A stretch of DNA of 33,466 bases from Deltaproteobacteria bacterium (GTDB lineage: Bacteria > Desulfobacterota > Desulfuromonadia > Desulfuromonadales > JAAYDE01). The stretch covers positions 1-33,466 of the forward strand of contig JAFGRU010000131.1 of the NCBI GenBank assembly GCA_016934985.1, read 5' to 3'. The notes under the pieces were generated by a model. The model was not told where the DNA came from. It searched no databases and saw nothing but the letters and a program-made list of their open reading frames with translations. The position numbers and the translations under genes are program-made. Each line of letters begins with the position of its first letter. Within the stretch, counting starts at the first letter, position 1. This document shows positions 21,909 through 30,959 of the stretch, in pieces.

Positions 21909-22883
21909 TTACATCCACTTCTTGCGTTTGAATAACCATACCTGCAAACCTGCTATTCCAACCAACAGGATGCAAAAGAGGGTGAAGGCCCATTTGTTTT
22001 CCGTGCCGGGAATGCCGCCCACATTAATGCCGAGCAGCCCAGTTAAAAGGCCAAGGGGAAGAAAGATGCCCGCTACGATCGACAAGACATACATGGTCTT
22101 GTTCATCTGCTCTGCCAGACGGTTTTCAAGCTCTTCCTGCGTAACGATGGCCCGGTCCCGGATGGAATCAAGATCTTCAACATATCGCGTTGTGCGGTCG
22201 GCAATTTCTCTTAGGTGCATACGTTCCCTGTCGTCAAGCCAGTCGACCTTCTCGTTGTACAGACGCGCCATCACGTCCCGCTGCGGAGCGAGATAGCGGC
22301 GCATGGAAATCACGGTCCGGCGAATGCCTGAAATTCTCTGGCGGATTTCATAGTTATGCTCTGTAATAACCTCATCCTCGAGCGCGTCAACGGCGTCGTC
22401 CGTGTCAGAGATGACATTGCCCATGCGTATGACCAGGCCGTCGGCCAGTTCTTCCAAAAAGGCACCAGGCCCCGTGGGCCCATCCCCAGCTTCAACGGCC
22501 TGCCGGAGGTTATCTATTGCCATGACGCGCCGACGCCGCAATGTCACAATGCGACTGGCCTCTATCCAGAGTCGAATGGATATCATATCTTCGGGATCTG
22601 AACCGGGATTGAGATTGACTCCACGCATAATCAGCAACATCCCGTTTTTATGCACGAAACTTCTTGGACGTGTTTCCTCGGTTATCAATGATTCGGCGAT
22701 GATGGGGTCGATCCCGCTTTCATCCTGAAGCCACTGCCTGGCATCATTTCCGGTGTAGTCCAGATGTAGCCAGAGTGTGCCGTCTTCAGGGCGCCATTTC
22801 TTTACGCCATCGAAATCGAGACTTTTACCTCCGCCGCTTCCGTCAAGCACGAAGGCAAAGACGAGCCCGTTAGTGTCATTCAC
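21909..22883 (-). CDS. CorA-family transporter, ZntB type
   Basis: A 324-residue cation transporter: a large cytoplasmic domain, a long helix, and two C-terminal membrane helices (about 265-285 and 297-317). The pore motif reads GINVGGIPG in place of the GMN of Mg-type CorA. GIN-GG-P is usual in the ZntB zinc transporters, whose length (327) also fits. The start is GTG 22883 with AGGAG 6 nt upstream; the open frame further up lacks a site. Zn2+ or another divalent cation is the likely substrate. Confidence 0.9.
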   Translation of the reverse strand: MNDTNGLVFAFVLDGSGGGKSLDFDGVKKWRPEDGTLWLHLDYTGNDARQWLQDESGIDPIIAESLITEETRPRSFVHKNGMLLIMRGVNLNPGSDPEDMISIRLWIEASRIVTLRRRRVMAIDNLRQAVEAGDGPTGPGAFLEELADGLVIRMGNVISDTDDAVDALEDEVITEHNYEIRQRISGIRRTVISMRRYLAPQRDVMARLYNEKVDWLDDRERMHLREIADRTTRYVEDLDSIRDRAIVTQEELENRLAEQMNKTMYVLSIVAGIFLPLGLLTGLLGINVGGIPGTENKWAFTLFCILLVGIAGLQVWLFKRKKWM

Positions 22884-23017
22884 GCTAATCTCCTTTTGGC
22901 AAATTTTTTCTCTGGCAACGATCTGCATGCCGACGCCAATATTTTTTTTCAGGTTGCCCCACTGGGAGTTTGCCGGACTTGGGGGATCGTAACGAGAAAA
23001 AGGGAAATTGAGGACAG

Positions 23018-23072
23018 ATTTTCGCAAATTAGAGAGCGAATAGCGGGACTAGTTGTCGAGAATTTGCGGAAA
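23018..23072. other. Inverted repeat upstream of the ZntB-type gene
   Basis: TTTCGCAAATT (about 23020-23030) faces AATTTGCGGAAA (about 23061-23072), with one bulged base and a 30-base interval. It is in the 263-nt gap before the transporter gene and could be an operator. No further support. Confidence 0.35.
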
Positions 23073-23146
23073 TATGGACCGATTTACCTTTTTCGCAGTA
23101 GATCCATGCCTAAGTTCAACAGACTCCTCGGGATGGTTCCCGGTTT

Positions 23147-23602
23147 TCATGATATGCCTTGTCGGGCGTTTTTCTTGAATTTCATTTCACCATGCTCTGT
23201 AAACTCAAACATTGGCCCCCAGCTTACTTCCCAGTAATAGCCATCAAGGTCGGCAAAATACCCGCTGAATCCGCCCCAGAAAGTTTCCTGGGGGGCTTTC
23301 ACTATCTTGGCCCCAGCGGATTCCGCTCGTCTTATAATGTCAACAACATCATCCTTGCTGTGAGCGTTGTGGGCAAGCGTGACGCCGCAAAACCCATGGC
23401 GAGTAGCTGGGACTTCGGGAGAAATATCTTCGGCAAGTTTTTCGAAAGGGTAGAGGGCAAGCCAGGTTCCTGGCAGTTCAATGAAAGTGATACCATCAGA
23501 AGATGTGTTTGGAGGTGTGCCGAGTACAAATCTATAAAATTCTGTCGCTTGACATAAGTCAGCTACGCCGAGTGTTAATATGGTAATCCTTGAAATTTGC
23601 AT
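23147..23602 (-). CDS. VOC (glyoxalase/bleomycin-resistance) family protein
   Basis: A 151-residue protein with the paired beta-alpha-beta3 modules of the VOC superfamily. ISRITILTLGVADLCQATEF and YRFVLGTPP form module one; GFCGVTLAHNAHSKDDVVDI, AGAKIVKAPQETFWGGFSGY and FADLDGYYWEVSW form module two. The final DLDGYYWEV supplies the conserved Glu metal ligand. The N-terminal His of glyoxalase I is not evident, so the exact chemistry is unknown. AGAGG lies 6 nt before ATG 23602. Confidence 0.88.
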   Translation of the reverse strand: MQISRITILTLGVADLCQATEFYRFVLGTPPNTSSDGITFIELPGTWLALYPFEKLAEDISPEVPATRHGFCGVTLAHNAHSKDDVVDIIRRAESAGAKIVKAPQETFWGGFSGYFADLDGYYWEVSWGPMFEFTEHGEMKFKKNARQGIS

Positions 23603-23692
23603 TTTTAGCCTCTTCCCGGCGCATAACCCCGCTAATCAACCGGCGCGGCTTTTTGCCTTCCAGTGTAAAGGTCTTGATGAAAAATGTTTCTC

Positions 23693-24133
23693 CTATTTAA
23701 GGAATTCCAGGTCATTTAGGATTTCCGGTTTGTTTTTATTAAGCCACTCGATGAAACGAGGTGATTCGCTTGACAATGACTGGTCGTAGGCAAAAAGGCT
23801 GGTAATGCCTCTTACAAGGTATTGAATCGCCTCTGTCTCAAGGTCAATTTCAGCCGTTTCTTCATCCCTCATATCCTTCAAGTACGTCACCCAACTTGTC
23901 TCTTCGTCAAAATATGGGTTAGAAAGACCCGACCCCAATAATTCAGCCTTACCTTTTGGTGGCTGCTTGACTTTCAGGAAGCCAGAGGAGCCCTTCAGTG
24001 CCCCTCCTATAATATCTTCTGCAGCACTGGCAAGAGTCATGGCTGAGACATATGCTGATTTTTCCAGAAAAAGTTTTATGGCCCAATCAAGTTGATCAAC
24101 GGCTGCATCAATTTTGGTGATTTTATAATTCAT
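23693..24133 (-). CDS. Hypothetical helical protein
   Basis: A 146-residue soluble, mostly helical protein: ITKIDAAVDQLDWAIKLFLE, then YVSAMTLASAAEDIIGGALK, a KVKQPPKG linker and a C-terminal QYLVRGITSLFAYDQSLSSE helix. Similar short proteins with the 'D.AV.QLD.AI.L' and 'TLA.AAEDI' pattern are widespread in proteobacteria, but I know no function. No motif for catalysis or metal binding is visible. It ends 90 nt upstream of the VOC gene and begins 34 nt after the large exported-protein gene. Confidence 0.75.
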   Translation of the reverse strand: MNYKITKIDAAVDQLDWAIKLFLEKSAYVSAMTLASAAEDIIGGALKGSSGFLKVKQPPKGKAELLGSGLSNPYFDEETSWVTYLKDMRDEETAEIDLETEAIQYLVRGITSLFAYDQSLSSESPRFIEWLNKNKPEILNDLEFLK

Positions 24134-24167
24134 GGTTTACTACAGCCTTCCTCATGCTCAGGGGGGG

Positions 24168-26327
24168 TTATTTATTTTGTTTCAACACGTGGGTGATATT
24201 GCCGCTAAGTAAATAGGGGCCGCTGATTATCCAACGGTTTTTTTCCTTTTTGATGGATGAGAATGTTGTCGAAGGCTTCCCGCTGGAATGATAAAAAGTC
24301 AAAGTTTGGCCGTTAAACGACCACCGTGATTCATTGGGGTGGTAATGTCCGGTGAGCCTGCCGTTGGCAAGCAGTTTCAGGTTGCCTGCTATTTTCGAAC
24401 CGTCACCCCGTCCGAACTGCCATGTCGAATTTACCAATTCGTTGCGCGTCAGCGATTTCGGGATGTCATTGCTTTGGGCCAAACTGCCACTCAATGCCGA
24501 AGCAAGGAGCTGTTGACGGGGGATTCCATTATTGAGCTGCTCCAATAATAAAGCCAGTTCCCCATCGGAGGGGTCGCGGCCATAGAGCGCCTGGAAGACA
24601 TCGATAGCATACCCTTTGTGGTCTTTGTTTCTACTGCTGTATTCAGGCGATTGGAAAAAATAGCGCAGTGTCGACTCTCTGGATTTTCCCGATTTCAACA
24701 GCTTTATCCAGTGCTTCAAGCCCCCATCGTCCGGGTTGCGGTCGAGTATATTTTTGTACAGGGAGGTGACAAAAGCTTCATCGCTGTCGGAGCGCCAAAC
24801 CTGTTGACGCTCGTGGGATCCTGATTTTTCGAATTTATTTTCGTCATTTGACGGTTGCGGGGCCGGGCGCTTTGAAATGGATTGCTGATCGGGTTTGATG
24901 GTGATGGAGCGCTGCGTCACAAGCTTGCCGTTTTGAAGAAGGGCGATTTTTGCCGTTCCGTTTTTTTGTGCCTGGCAGGCACCGGCACTGGAGCAACTGA
25001 GCAATTCCGGCGTCAGAGACAGCCACTCCAGCCCTGTGGTGGGTACTGCTCCGTCGCAGTTGAAAGCGGTTGCTGTAAGGGTGGCGCTTTTCCCTTCCAC
25101 CAGGCTGCCGGGAACCTGAATCGCGTCCAAAGGGTAGAGCGGCACATCGGCAGGAGGAACCACTTCCAGACTTAAAGAGGCGCTCAGGCCTGAGCTGCCG
25201 TCGGTGGCGGTTACGCTGAAACGGCCTGGAACATTAGCCTGGAAGACGGGGCTTCCGGTGGACCAGGTTACGTCGGCCTGGTGGGTGACGTCCACCGGGG
25301 TCCGGGCGCGGCTGTCGTCTATGGGAAGAGAGGCCGAAAGGTTTTGATAATGAGCAAATACCAGCGTTCTGCCGGGGGTGCGGGTCAGGAAAGCCTGCAG
25401 GGGAACAGCCTTGCAAATTTCCACACGGCCGGAAGGGTACTGGGGGGCGACCACCTCCAGCTTAAGGGGTTGGGGCTCAAGGGCCATCTGGTTGTCCCAC
25501 TGGACCTGGTTGGTCACATCCTCGGGGGGCATGCATTCATTGTCAAAATGGACCAGGGCACGCATGACCATGGAGCCTTTTGACAAATTGCTCCAGTCGG
25601 GCAGGAGCTCCAGGTGGCTCAGTTTGGCCGGGCGGATATTGATGGCGGCCGTGGCCCGCACGCCGTCGACGGTGACGCCGATGCGGTGTTCGCCAGGCTG
25701 GGCCGGATAAAAAGTGTAATCCCTTTTGGCATGTCCCGAAGTCAGGCGGCCGCTTTGCGCCGTGTTTTCATCCTCAACCTTGAGAAAATTAAAGGCATTC
25801 TGGTCCCATTTGATGAATTCACTCGGCAACGGAAAGCGGAAGTCTTCACCCCTGGCCCGGAATTCCGCAACCACCCCAAGGTGAACCGCCCCGCACATAT
25901 CGACGTCCTGGACGGAGGGTTCGAGGGTTAATTTCAGGCCCGGAAAATTCCGCATCCCCGGCCCGGTCCCCTTGCCATGGATTTGAACGACACCGTTAAA
26001 GCTTTTAACCCCGAATTTTTGGACTGGCTGGGTGCGATATCCCGGCCATACTTTATCAATCCTAAAAGCAGAAACATGTTTTTGCGCACCACCGTGATAA
26101 TTTACATAGGCTTCAATGACGACAGGAATATCCCTGGGAAAGGCTTCAACGGCGGCCAGCAATTTCTCGCTGTTCCCCACCCCCAAAATGGTTTTCATGG
26201 TATTGATGGCCATTGTGGCGCCATCCCAACCCGTGGGTGTGGCAATATCGCAGCGCCCGGAAGCGGGAGCAAGAAAGAGGGCAAGGGCCATGGTGAAAAT
26301 AAAGAATGATGGCATCAGTTTTTTCAT
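24168..26327 (-). CDS. Large exported protein with Ig-like repeats and DUF4214
   Basis: A 719-residue protein with a clear signal peptide (MKKLMPSFFIFTMALALFLA, cleavage near 25-27). The middle part (about 200-500) contains degenerate bacterial Ig-like strands, such as KLSHLELLPDWSNLSKGSMV and GRFSVTATDGSSGLSASLSL. From about 525 to 635 is a DUF4214-type helical domain with two repeats (FVTSLYKNILDRNPDDGGLK and IDVFQALYGRDPSDGELALL). The C-terminus (about 650-719) is a small beta domain with STWQFGRGDGSKIAG. DUF4214 is typical of surface-layer or secreted proteins. AGGGGA precedes ATG 26327, and the gene follows promoter-leader module B. Confidence 0.85.
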   Translation of the reverse strand: MKKLMPSFFIFTMALALFLAPASGRCDIATPTGWDGATMAINTMKTILGVGNSEKLLAAVEAFPRDIPVVIEAYVNYHGGAQKHVSAFRIDKVWPGYRTQPVQKFGVKSFNGVVQIHGKGTGPGMRNFPGLKLTLEPSVQDVDMCGAVHLGVVAEFRARGEDFRFPLPSEFIKWDQNAFNFLKVEDENTAQSGRLTSGHAKRDYTFYPAQPGEHRIGVTVDGVRATAAINIRPAKLSHLELLPDWSNLSKGSMVMRALVHFDNECMPPEDVTNQVQWDNQMALEPQPLKLEVVAPQYPSGRVEICKAVPLQAFLTRTPGRTLVFAHYQNLSASLPIDDSRARTPVDVTHQADVTWSTGSPVFQANVPGRFSVTATDGSSGLSASLSLEVVPPADVPLYPLDAIQVPGSLVEGKSATLTATAFNCDGAVPTTGLEWLSLTPELLSCSSAGACQAQKNGTAKIALLQNGKLVTQRSITIKPDQQSISKRPAPQPSNDENKFEKSGSHERQQVWRSDSDEAFVTSLYKNILDRNPDDGGLKHWIKLLKSGKSRESTLRYFFQSPEYSSRNKDHKGYAIDVFQALYGRDPSDGELALLLEQLNNGIPRQQLLASALSGSLAQSNDIPKSLTRNELVNSTWQFGRGDGSKIAGNLKLLANGRLTGHYHPNESRWSFNGQTLTFYHSSGKPSTTFSSIKKEKNRWIISGPYLLSGNITHVLKQNK

Positions 26328-26384
26328 TTACATCCCCTGGCAGGCTTGTATTTGCGGCTTTGCCGCCCCGATTTAGGCGGGCGC

Positions 26385-26519
26385 GGCACGGAGCGGAATA
26401 TTGGCCCCCCTGATTGCAATAATTCGAATTGCTGAAAAGTTATTAAAAAGCGTTTATTTAAAATACCTTTCAGGGTGAGAGCTGTCAAACCCGATGGTTG
26501 CATGGCGGGCACAAAAAAG
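26385..26519 (-). promoter_or_regulatory. Repeated promoter-leader module, copy B
   Basis: TTGACA (26488-26483), a 17-bp spacer and TATTTT (26465-26460) on the minus strand. It is the gapless partner of 20832-20966. Start of transcription would be near 26453, leaving about 125 nt before the exported-protein gene. The leader can form GCAAT / ATTGC and GC-rich hairpins near 26350-26386 (GCGGC-AAA-GCCGC and the overlapping alternative GCCGCGCCC / GGGGCGGC). Confidence 0.75.
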
Positions 26520-26550
26520 AGACACCCCAAATATGGGGGAGGGGCCCTCT
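26516..26550 (-). terminator. Terminator of the S41-like peptidase gene
   Basis: On the minus strand AGAGGG...CCCC / GGGG...TCTC followed by TTTTTTG, placed just upstream of module B. Confidence 0.6.
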
Positions 26551-26607
26551 TTTTCCTTAACCCGCCCTCTCCATCCGGCTCCGGGCACAGGGTTGCCCAG
26601 GTTTTCT

Positions 26608-27834
26608 TTACAACTGGCCAGTCAGATACTCGACAGCCTTTTCAAGCTGCACATCATTTCCGGAACAGAAACGGATGTCGAACGGGACTTCTATAGCCGG
26701 GGCGACTCCCACTCCCTCCAGATCAATGCCGTCAATGCGGCAGCTCTGGACAGCCAGAAAAAGCAGATCCTTATTGGACAGAGGAAACAACCGGCCGCCG
26801 AGGGTATGCCCCGCCGTCCTTTCACCGATCACGGTTGCCAGATGATATTTCCTGGCTCCGAACGCCAGCAGTTCCTTGCCGCTTCGGCTGAAGCCATTAA
26901 CCAGGTAGACAGCCGGTTTTCTCCATTGCGAGTCGACAATGTTTCTTTTGCCATCCCTGTCGATGGTCTCCAGCACCGGAATGTCCCGATTAAAAATATT
27001 GAGATAGTATGGCCATGCCCCGCCCAGGCCATAGCGCAGATCGATGATCAGGGCGTCCGCTTTTTTCAACTCCCCCCAGACAAGAGCGCGGTGCAATTCC
27101 CGATGATACTCTTCCCCGGCATAGGAATAGAGGTGAACGTAGCCGATCTGCTTCCCTGCGCGCTCAATTATCCGGACGCTGGCTTTTTGCGCTTCCAGCA
27201 TCTCCTGCTTGGGATTGACAAGAACCGGTCTCATCCTGAACGTGAGAGGTTCGGCCCGCTCCTTCCTTCTGATTTTAAAAACGACATCGGCCCCGACAAA
27301 CGGGCGCAAGGAGGCGATGGGCGCATAAGGCTTGCCGTTGACGGAAAGGATTTGATCACCTTTGAGCATCCCCGATTTTTCGGCAACGCTTCCGGCCAGG
27401 ACTGAGACGATATGCTCCTTCCCCTCAAAAGACTGGGCCAGGATGCCCACCGTCGGATACCGGACTTCCTGCCCCTGAAACAGAGCGCCGATTTCGGGGA
27501 CCTTGGAAAACAGGGCGCCCAACTGGTAATACTCATAATCATCCGGCGTTAAATAATAGCTATGCGAGGCGTTCAACTCGCCAAGCATGGCGTTTACAAG
27601 CGTAGAAAAGTCTTGTCGGGTGGTGGCTTGCGGCAGTTGCCTGCGGTATTTCTTCTGGATGTCCCTAAACTCCCGGTGGATTTGGGCAGGGTTATAGAAA
27701 TGTTTCTCGACGATTTTGATGACTTCGTTGAAAAGAGCAGGATAGGAGCAAGGCGTTGTTTCCGGCAGGGCAAAGGCTGTTGCGGATATTAACAGCCACA
27801 TGCTGATTGCCGGAATAAAGAGGCGTTTTCTCAT
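26608..27834 (-). CDS. S41-like peptidase with PDZ domain, exported
   Basis: A 408-residue protein with an N-terminal signal (MRKRLFIPAISMWLLISATA), a PDZ domain (about 130-210, with AGSVAEKSGMLKGDQILSVN) and a tail-specific-protease-like domain. The latter has IGYVHLYSYAG, ALIIDLRYGLGG, then VYLVNGFSRSGKELLAF, with the nucleophile Ser expected in RSGKE, and IGERTAGHTLGG. Classical C-terminal processing proteases have a catalytic Lys about 25 residues after the Ser; here that position is His or Thr. This matches an S41 subgroup with RSGKE. ATG 27834 has AAAGGAG 4 nt upstream. Confidence 0.83.
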   Translation of the reverse strand: MRKRLFIPAISMWLLISATAFALPETTPCSYPALFNEVIKIVEKHFYNPAQIHREFRDIQKKYRRQLPQATTRQDFSTLVNAMLGELNASHSYYLTPDDYEYYQLGALFSKVPEIGALFQGQEVRYPTVGILAQSFEGKEHIVSVLAGSVAEKSGMLKGDQILSVNGKPYAPIASLRPFVGADVVFKIRRKERAEPLTFRMRPVLVNPKQEMLEAQKASVRIIERAGKQIGYVHLYSYAGEEYHRELHRALVWGELKKADALIIDLRYGLGGAWPYYLNIFNRDIPVLETIDRDGKRNIVDSQWRKPAVYLVNGFSRSGKELLAFGARKYHLATVIGERTAGHTLGGRLFPLSNKDLLFLAVQSCRIDGIDLEGVGVAPAIEVPFDIRFCSGNDVQLEKAVEYLTGQL

Positions 27835-27972
27835 AGCACTCCTTTCGCCAACTCTGCTTGTGGGGGCAGGACAGCTCAAAGAATTCTTTTTTTGTTCTCT
27901 TCGCATAAACCACGGAATTATCGACGATGGCAAAGGCAAGAACTCGGTCACAGTGAACGGCTGGGAGAAGGA

Positions 27973-28008
27973 TCAAAAAACTGGGGAGAGCCCCCCCTTC
28001 CCAGTTTG
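27973..28008 (-). terminator. Terminator after the CGGC gene
   Basis: On the minus strand AACTGGG (28006-28000) pairs with CCCAGTT (27985-27979) and is followed by TTTTGATC. Confidence 0.75.
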
Positions 28009-28049
28009 AAATTGATCAAAACTTCCCATCGGGCCTTAAGTGACGATGG

Positions 28050-28496
28050 TCAGTCGTAACTTTCACGGGTTATTTCATCACTCATGGTCGGCGCGATAAG
28101 TGGCTTCCATGCGGGGCTCTCCCAGGTCCCGAGATTAGTGTGCATATCAAGATATTTTTTCGGTATCGGGTGGGTGCCCACCACGACATTGACATTATAG
28201 CGTTTTTCAAGAAAGGCTTTGAAGGTTTTGATATTGGGACAGGGGGGATAACCAACCACAAGGCCGGTAGCTAAATGAATAACCTCTGCTCCATTCTTGA
28301 CCATCTCTTCGCCCGCATATTCGATGTTGCCACCAGGACAACCATCGCAGGTTGTAAAACCAACCAACTCAACTTCGGTGTCTGCGTATATGCTGAAAGC
28401 ACCTTCCTTATTCCTCATCGCCCGGAAACATTTCCCACCCGCACAGCGGCGATAGCGGTCGCAGATAATTATTCCAATCTTTGTTTTTGAGTTCAT
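28050..28496 (-). CDS. CGGC domain protein
   Basis: A 148-residue cytoplasmic protein of the CGGC family (putative metal binding). MNSKTKIGIIICDRYRRCAG, then GKCFRAMRNKEG and GFTTCDGCPGGN give many conserved Cys, followed by VIHLATGLVVGYPPCPN and a 'VVGTHP' strand. The family is typical of anaerobes and methanogens; its function is unknown. The start is ATG 28496, with AAGGG 7 nt upstream. Confidence 0.85.
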   Translation of the reverse strand: MNSKTKIGIIICDRYRRCAGGKCFRAMRNKEGAFSIYADTEVELVGFTTCDGCPGGNIEYAGEEMVKNGAEVIHLATGLVVGYPPCPNIKTFKAFLEKRYNVNVVVGTHPIPKKYLDMHTNLGTWESPAWKPLIAPTMSDEITRESYD

Positions 28497-28599
28497 TTCA
28501 ATCCCTTTCATTTCGCAATAGGCAATCGTCAGGACATAAGATTAGCTCACCAGGCTGGCTAGCAGTTGATATGGGCGGGTACTTATTCAGGTACTGATG

Positions 28600-28695
28600 G
28601 AATTCACCTTTTTTTCCAACATTGAGCGTTTTCCGCGGCAGGTCTATATGCGGGCGGAAGTGGTAAGCCTGGCCGTGCTCAAAAAAATGGGTTGC
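28600..28695 (-). pseudogene. Decayed remnant of a TAXI-family gene
   Basis: Minus-strand translation gives YHFRPHIDLPRKTLN, which matches YHFRLHIDLLRKKLQ near the C-terminus of the TAXI protein encoded at 29598-30959. At the DNA level 28624-28667 equals 29667-29710 at about 37 of 44 positions. The rest of the gene is missing, and the stretch lies directly after the stop of the binding-protein gene at 28724. Confidence 0.7.
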
Positions 28696-28723
28696 TTCTT
28701 GTTCCCTCCCATTCCTCTGTTGG

Positions 28724-29497
28724 TCACTCGGTTAGGAGGTATTTCTCAACCAGATCATCATACTCCCCTGATCGTTTCAGGGTCTCAAGGGCATTTTGCC
28801 ACTGCCTGATCACATCCTTGGAAATATTATTTGAAAAGGCAATATAACCTTGGGATTTGTGAACGATTACAGGTGTTTGCCGAATCTCCTTTTCTGACAT
28901 GCCGGCCAGTTTGAGCTTGTTCTTCAAAGAGTGAACATCACTGGAGACAAGGGCAACCCTTTTTGCGGCCAACATCTTAAAGCATGCCGCCCCACTGCTG
29001 TTTTGATGGATATTTTTAAAATTTTTTTTGATCAGGATGTCATAGTCGGCAGCCCCGATTCTAACACAGATTCCATGGACTTTTCTTGCGTCGTCAAGAG
29101 ACAAAACAGGTGCGGGCGTGTCTTTCAATTCGAAAAGGTAAGTGATTTCGTCCAGCAGGGGGCCAACCCACTGCACCAGTTTTTCACGATCCGGTTTCCT
29201 GGAGACATTGAATAAAGCATGGTCGGATTCGTTCTGGACAGTAAAAAAACCTCGTTTGAAGGGGACAACCTCAAAGGTCTGTATCTGGTTGAGGAGGGCC
29301 ATCATTTTTCTTACCAATTCAACGGTGAACGCCCGCTTGCCCGTTTTTTCAATACCTCTGAGCATTCCCTTTTCATCCGTGTAGGTCGATCCCTCAACTC
29401 CGTGGGTTAGAAAAGTTATCGCGGAAGCCGGAGCACCAATCCCGGAGAAAAGTAAAAGTAATAATATTACCATCAAATAAGGTCGAATCACCCTCAT
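28724..29497 (-). CDS. Periplasmic substrate-binding protein, SBP_bac_3-like
   Basis: A 257-residue exported protein with a signal peptide (MRVIRPYLMVILLLLLFSGI, cleavage near PASA-I). The body resembles ABC-type extracellular solute-binding proteins of family 3, for example LFNVSRKPDREKLVQWVGPL and the C-terminal IRQWQNALETLKRSGEYDDL, which is the usual last helix. No permease or ATPase lies nearby, so a transport role is not certain; such stand-alone proteins also serve as sensors. It is followed by the TAXI remnant. Confidence 0.85.
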   Translation of the reverse strand: MRVIRPYLMVILLLLLFSGIGAPASAITFLTHGVEGSTYTDEKGMLRGIEKTGKRAFTVELVRKMMALLNQIQTFEVVPFKRGFFTVQNESDHALFNVSRKPDREKLVQWVGPLLDEITYLFELKDTPAPVLSLDDARKVHGICVRIGAADYDILIKKNFKNIHQNSSGAACFKMLAAKRVALVSSDVHSLKNKLKLAGMSEKEIRQTPVIVHKSQGYIAFSNNISKDVIRQWQNALETLKRSGEYDDLVEKYLLTE

Positions 29498-29597
29498 TGC
29501 ATAGGCCTGTTGCTGAATATTGGAATGGAAATACTTAAATTAAATGTATCACCTCAAGCCCCAGATTTGTTTTTTTAGAAAGCGAAAAAATTCTCGC

Positions 29598-30959
29598 TTA
29601 GAAATTTCCTTCCTTTTTGGTGCCAAGCCGGGATTCCCTGCCAGCTTCCTTCTCCCTGTGGGTTTGGAGCTTTTTCCGCAGCAGATCGATATGCAGGCGG
29701 AAATGGTAAAGCAGATCGGTATGCGCCAGGGGCATGTGGATATTGGCGACCTTGTCTTCGAGATCATCCAATAAGGCCAGATGACTTTCAAGGTTTTCGG
29801 TGGCCAAATCTTTGTTCACCTCGGGGTCGATGGCCTCCAACTGGGAATACCAGCGATAAATGCGGCGGCGAATGCGCCACTGGTAGATAGGCGGCATGAC
29901 TTTTATGAAGGGCAGCAACAGAACCAATAGGGGCAGGAGCAGGACTTTGGTGCGGGACAGGAGGCTGGCCAGCCAGAAGGGCAGGTAGCGCTGCAGAAAC
30001 GGCGGGCCGTATTTGTAGAAACGCTCGGCGCTCTCGCTCAGCGGAAAATCGAGATAAGTGGGAGCCGGGAACTGCCCCTTTTGTTCAAATCCGCCGCCTT
30101 GCTCGTGCACTTTCTCGGCGGCCATCAAAAGCACCTCGATCAGCGCCGGGTGAAGATCCGTTCTGGCTGCCAGCTGAGTGGTCGGCGCCACCAGGGTGAA
30201 ATCCTCGGCTGGAATATTGGCCGCAAAATCAAGCGATCCCTCGGGAAGCTTGAGAACATGGAGAAAATGGTAGCGCAGGGCGTAGGCCTCGGCGCGCCTT
30301 ATCCCCATCAATTGGGCTGCATCGGATTGCAAAAGCTGGCGGATGGTTGCCGATTTGTGGGAAGAAACAAAAAAAGCGATATCCAGATCACCTGCCAGAA
30401 GCATATCACTGGTTGCCTGAGTCGGTGCGGAAACCATTTTTGTGTTTTCCTCATTGATGCCGTTGAGGCCCAGCAGTTCCTGGGCGAGAACCCTGGTGCC
30501 GCTCCCTTCTCCACCGACGCCGATACGCAGGCCGCGCATATCTGAGAGATGCTTGAGCGACAAGCCCGGCTTGTGGAAAATCCACAAGGGTTCGAAATAG
30601 AGGCTCCCCAGAGAAACGATATCCTTTGTTTTGGCAAGGCTTCCGGTCCCTCCCTGAATAAAAGCCACATCCACCCGGTTGTTTTTATTTTCGAGCAGGC
30701 GAATGTTTTCCGCCGATCCGGCCGTATTGAGGACTTCGACTGTGATGCCGTTTTTTTTAAGGATCTCGGCGTAGGCCTTGCCGAAATAATAGTAGGCTCC
30801 GCTCGGTGAACCGGTGGCTATAACGATTTGCCTGGGTGGGGCGGGCTGCATGAACTGGAAAGCGACGACAAAGCCGATGAGGGTGAGAACAATGGCGGGG
30901 CCGAAAAACTGCAGGCGCTCCCGGTTTTCTCTGTTCTGGCGTTTCTGGGAAGACGGCAT
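29598..30959 (-). CDS. TAXI-family TRAP transporter solute-binding protein
   Basis: A 453-residue protein. A membrane helix at about 19-37 (signal anchor) is followed by the TAXI domain (about 45-320), with IVIATGSPSGAYYYFGKAYA, DVAFIQGGTG and GLRIGVGGEGSGTRVLAQEL. A second membrane segment (about 338-358) precedes a C-terminal helical, Lys/Arg-rich tail with YHFRLHIDLLRKKLQ. This is the build of TAXI proteins with a C-terminal membrane anchor; the partner TRAP membrane subunits are not in the window. Glutamate or related acids are known TAXI substrates; the ligand here is unknown. Confidence 0.9.
   Translation of the reverse strand: MPSSQKRQNRENRERLQFFGPAIVLTLIGFVVAFQFMQPAPPRQIVIATGSPSGAYYYFGKAYAEILKKNGITVEVLNTAGSAENIRLLENKNNRVDVAFIQGGTGSLAKTKDIVSLGSLYFEPLWIFHKPGLSLKHLSDMRGLRIGVGGEGSGTRVLAQELLGLNGINEENTKMVSAPTQATSDMLLAGDLDIAFFVSSHKSATIRQLLQSDAAQLMGIRRAEAYALRYHFLHVLKLPEGSLDFAANIPAEDFTLVAPTTQLAARTDLHPALIEVLLMAAEKVHEQGGGFEQKGQFPAPTYLDFPLSESAERFYKYGPPFLQRYLPFWLASLLSRTKVLLLPLLVLLLPFIKVMPPIYQWRIRRRIYRWYSQLEAIDPEVNKDLATENLESHLALLDDLEDKVANIHMPLAHTDLLYHFRLHIDLLRKKLQTHREKEAGRESRLGTKKEGNF

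Noticed and set aside
26494..27405. 303-codon plus-strand frame antisense to the S41-like gene
   Set aside because: No ribosome site; the minus strand has signal peptide, PDZ and protease motifs.
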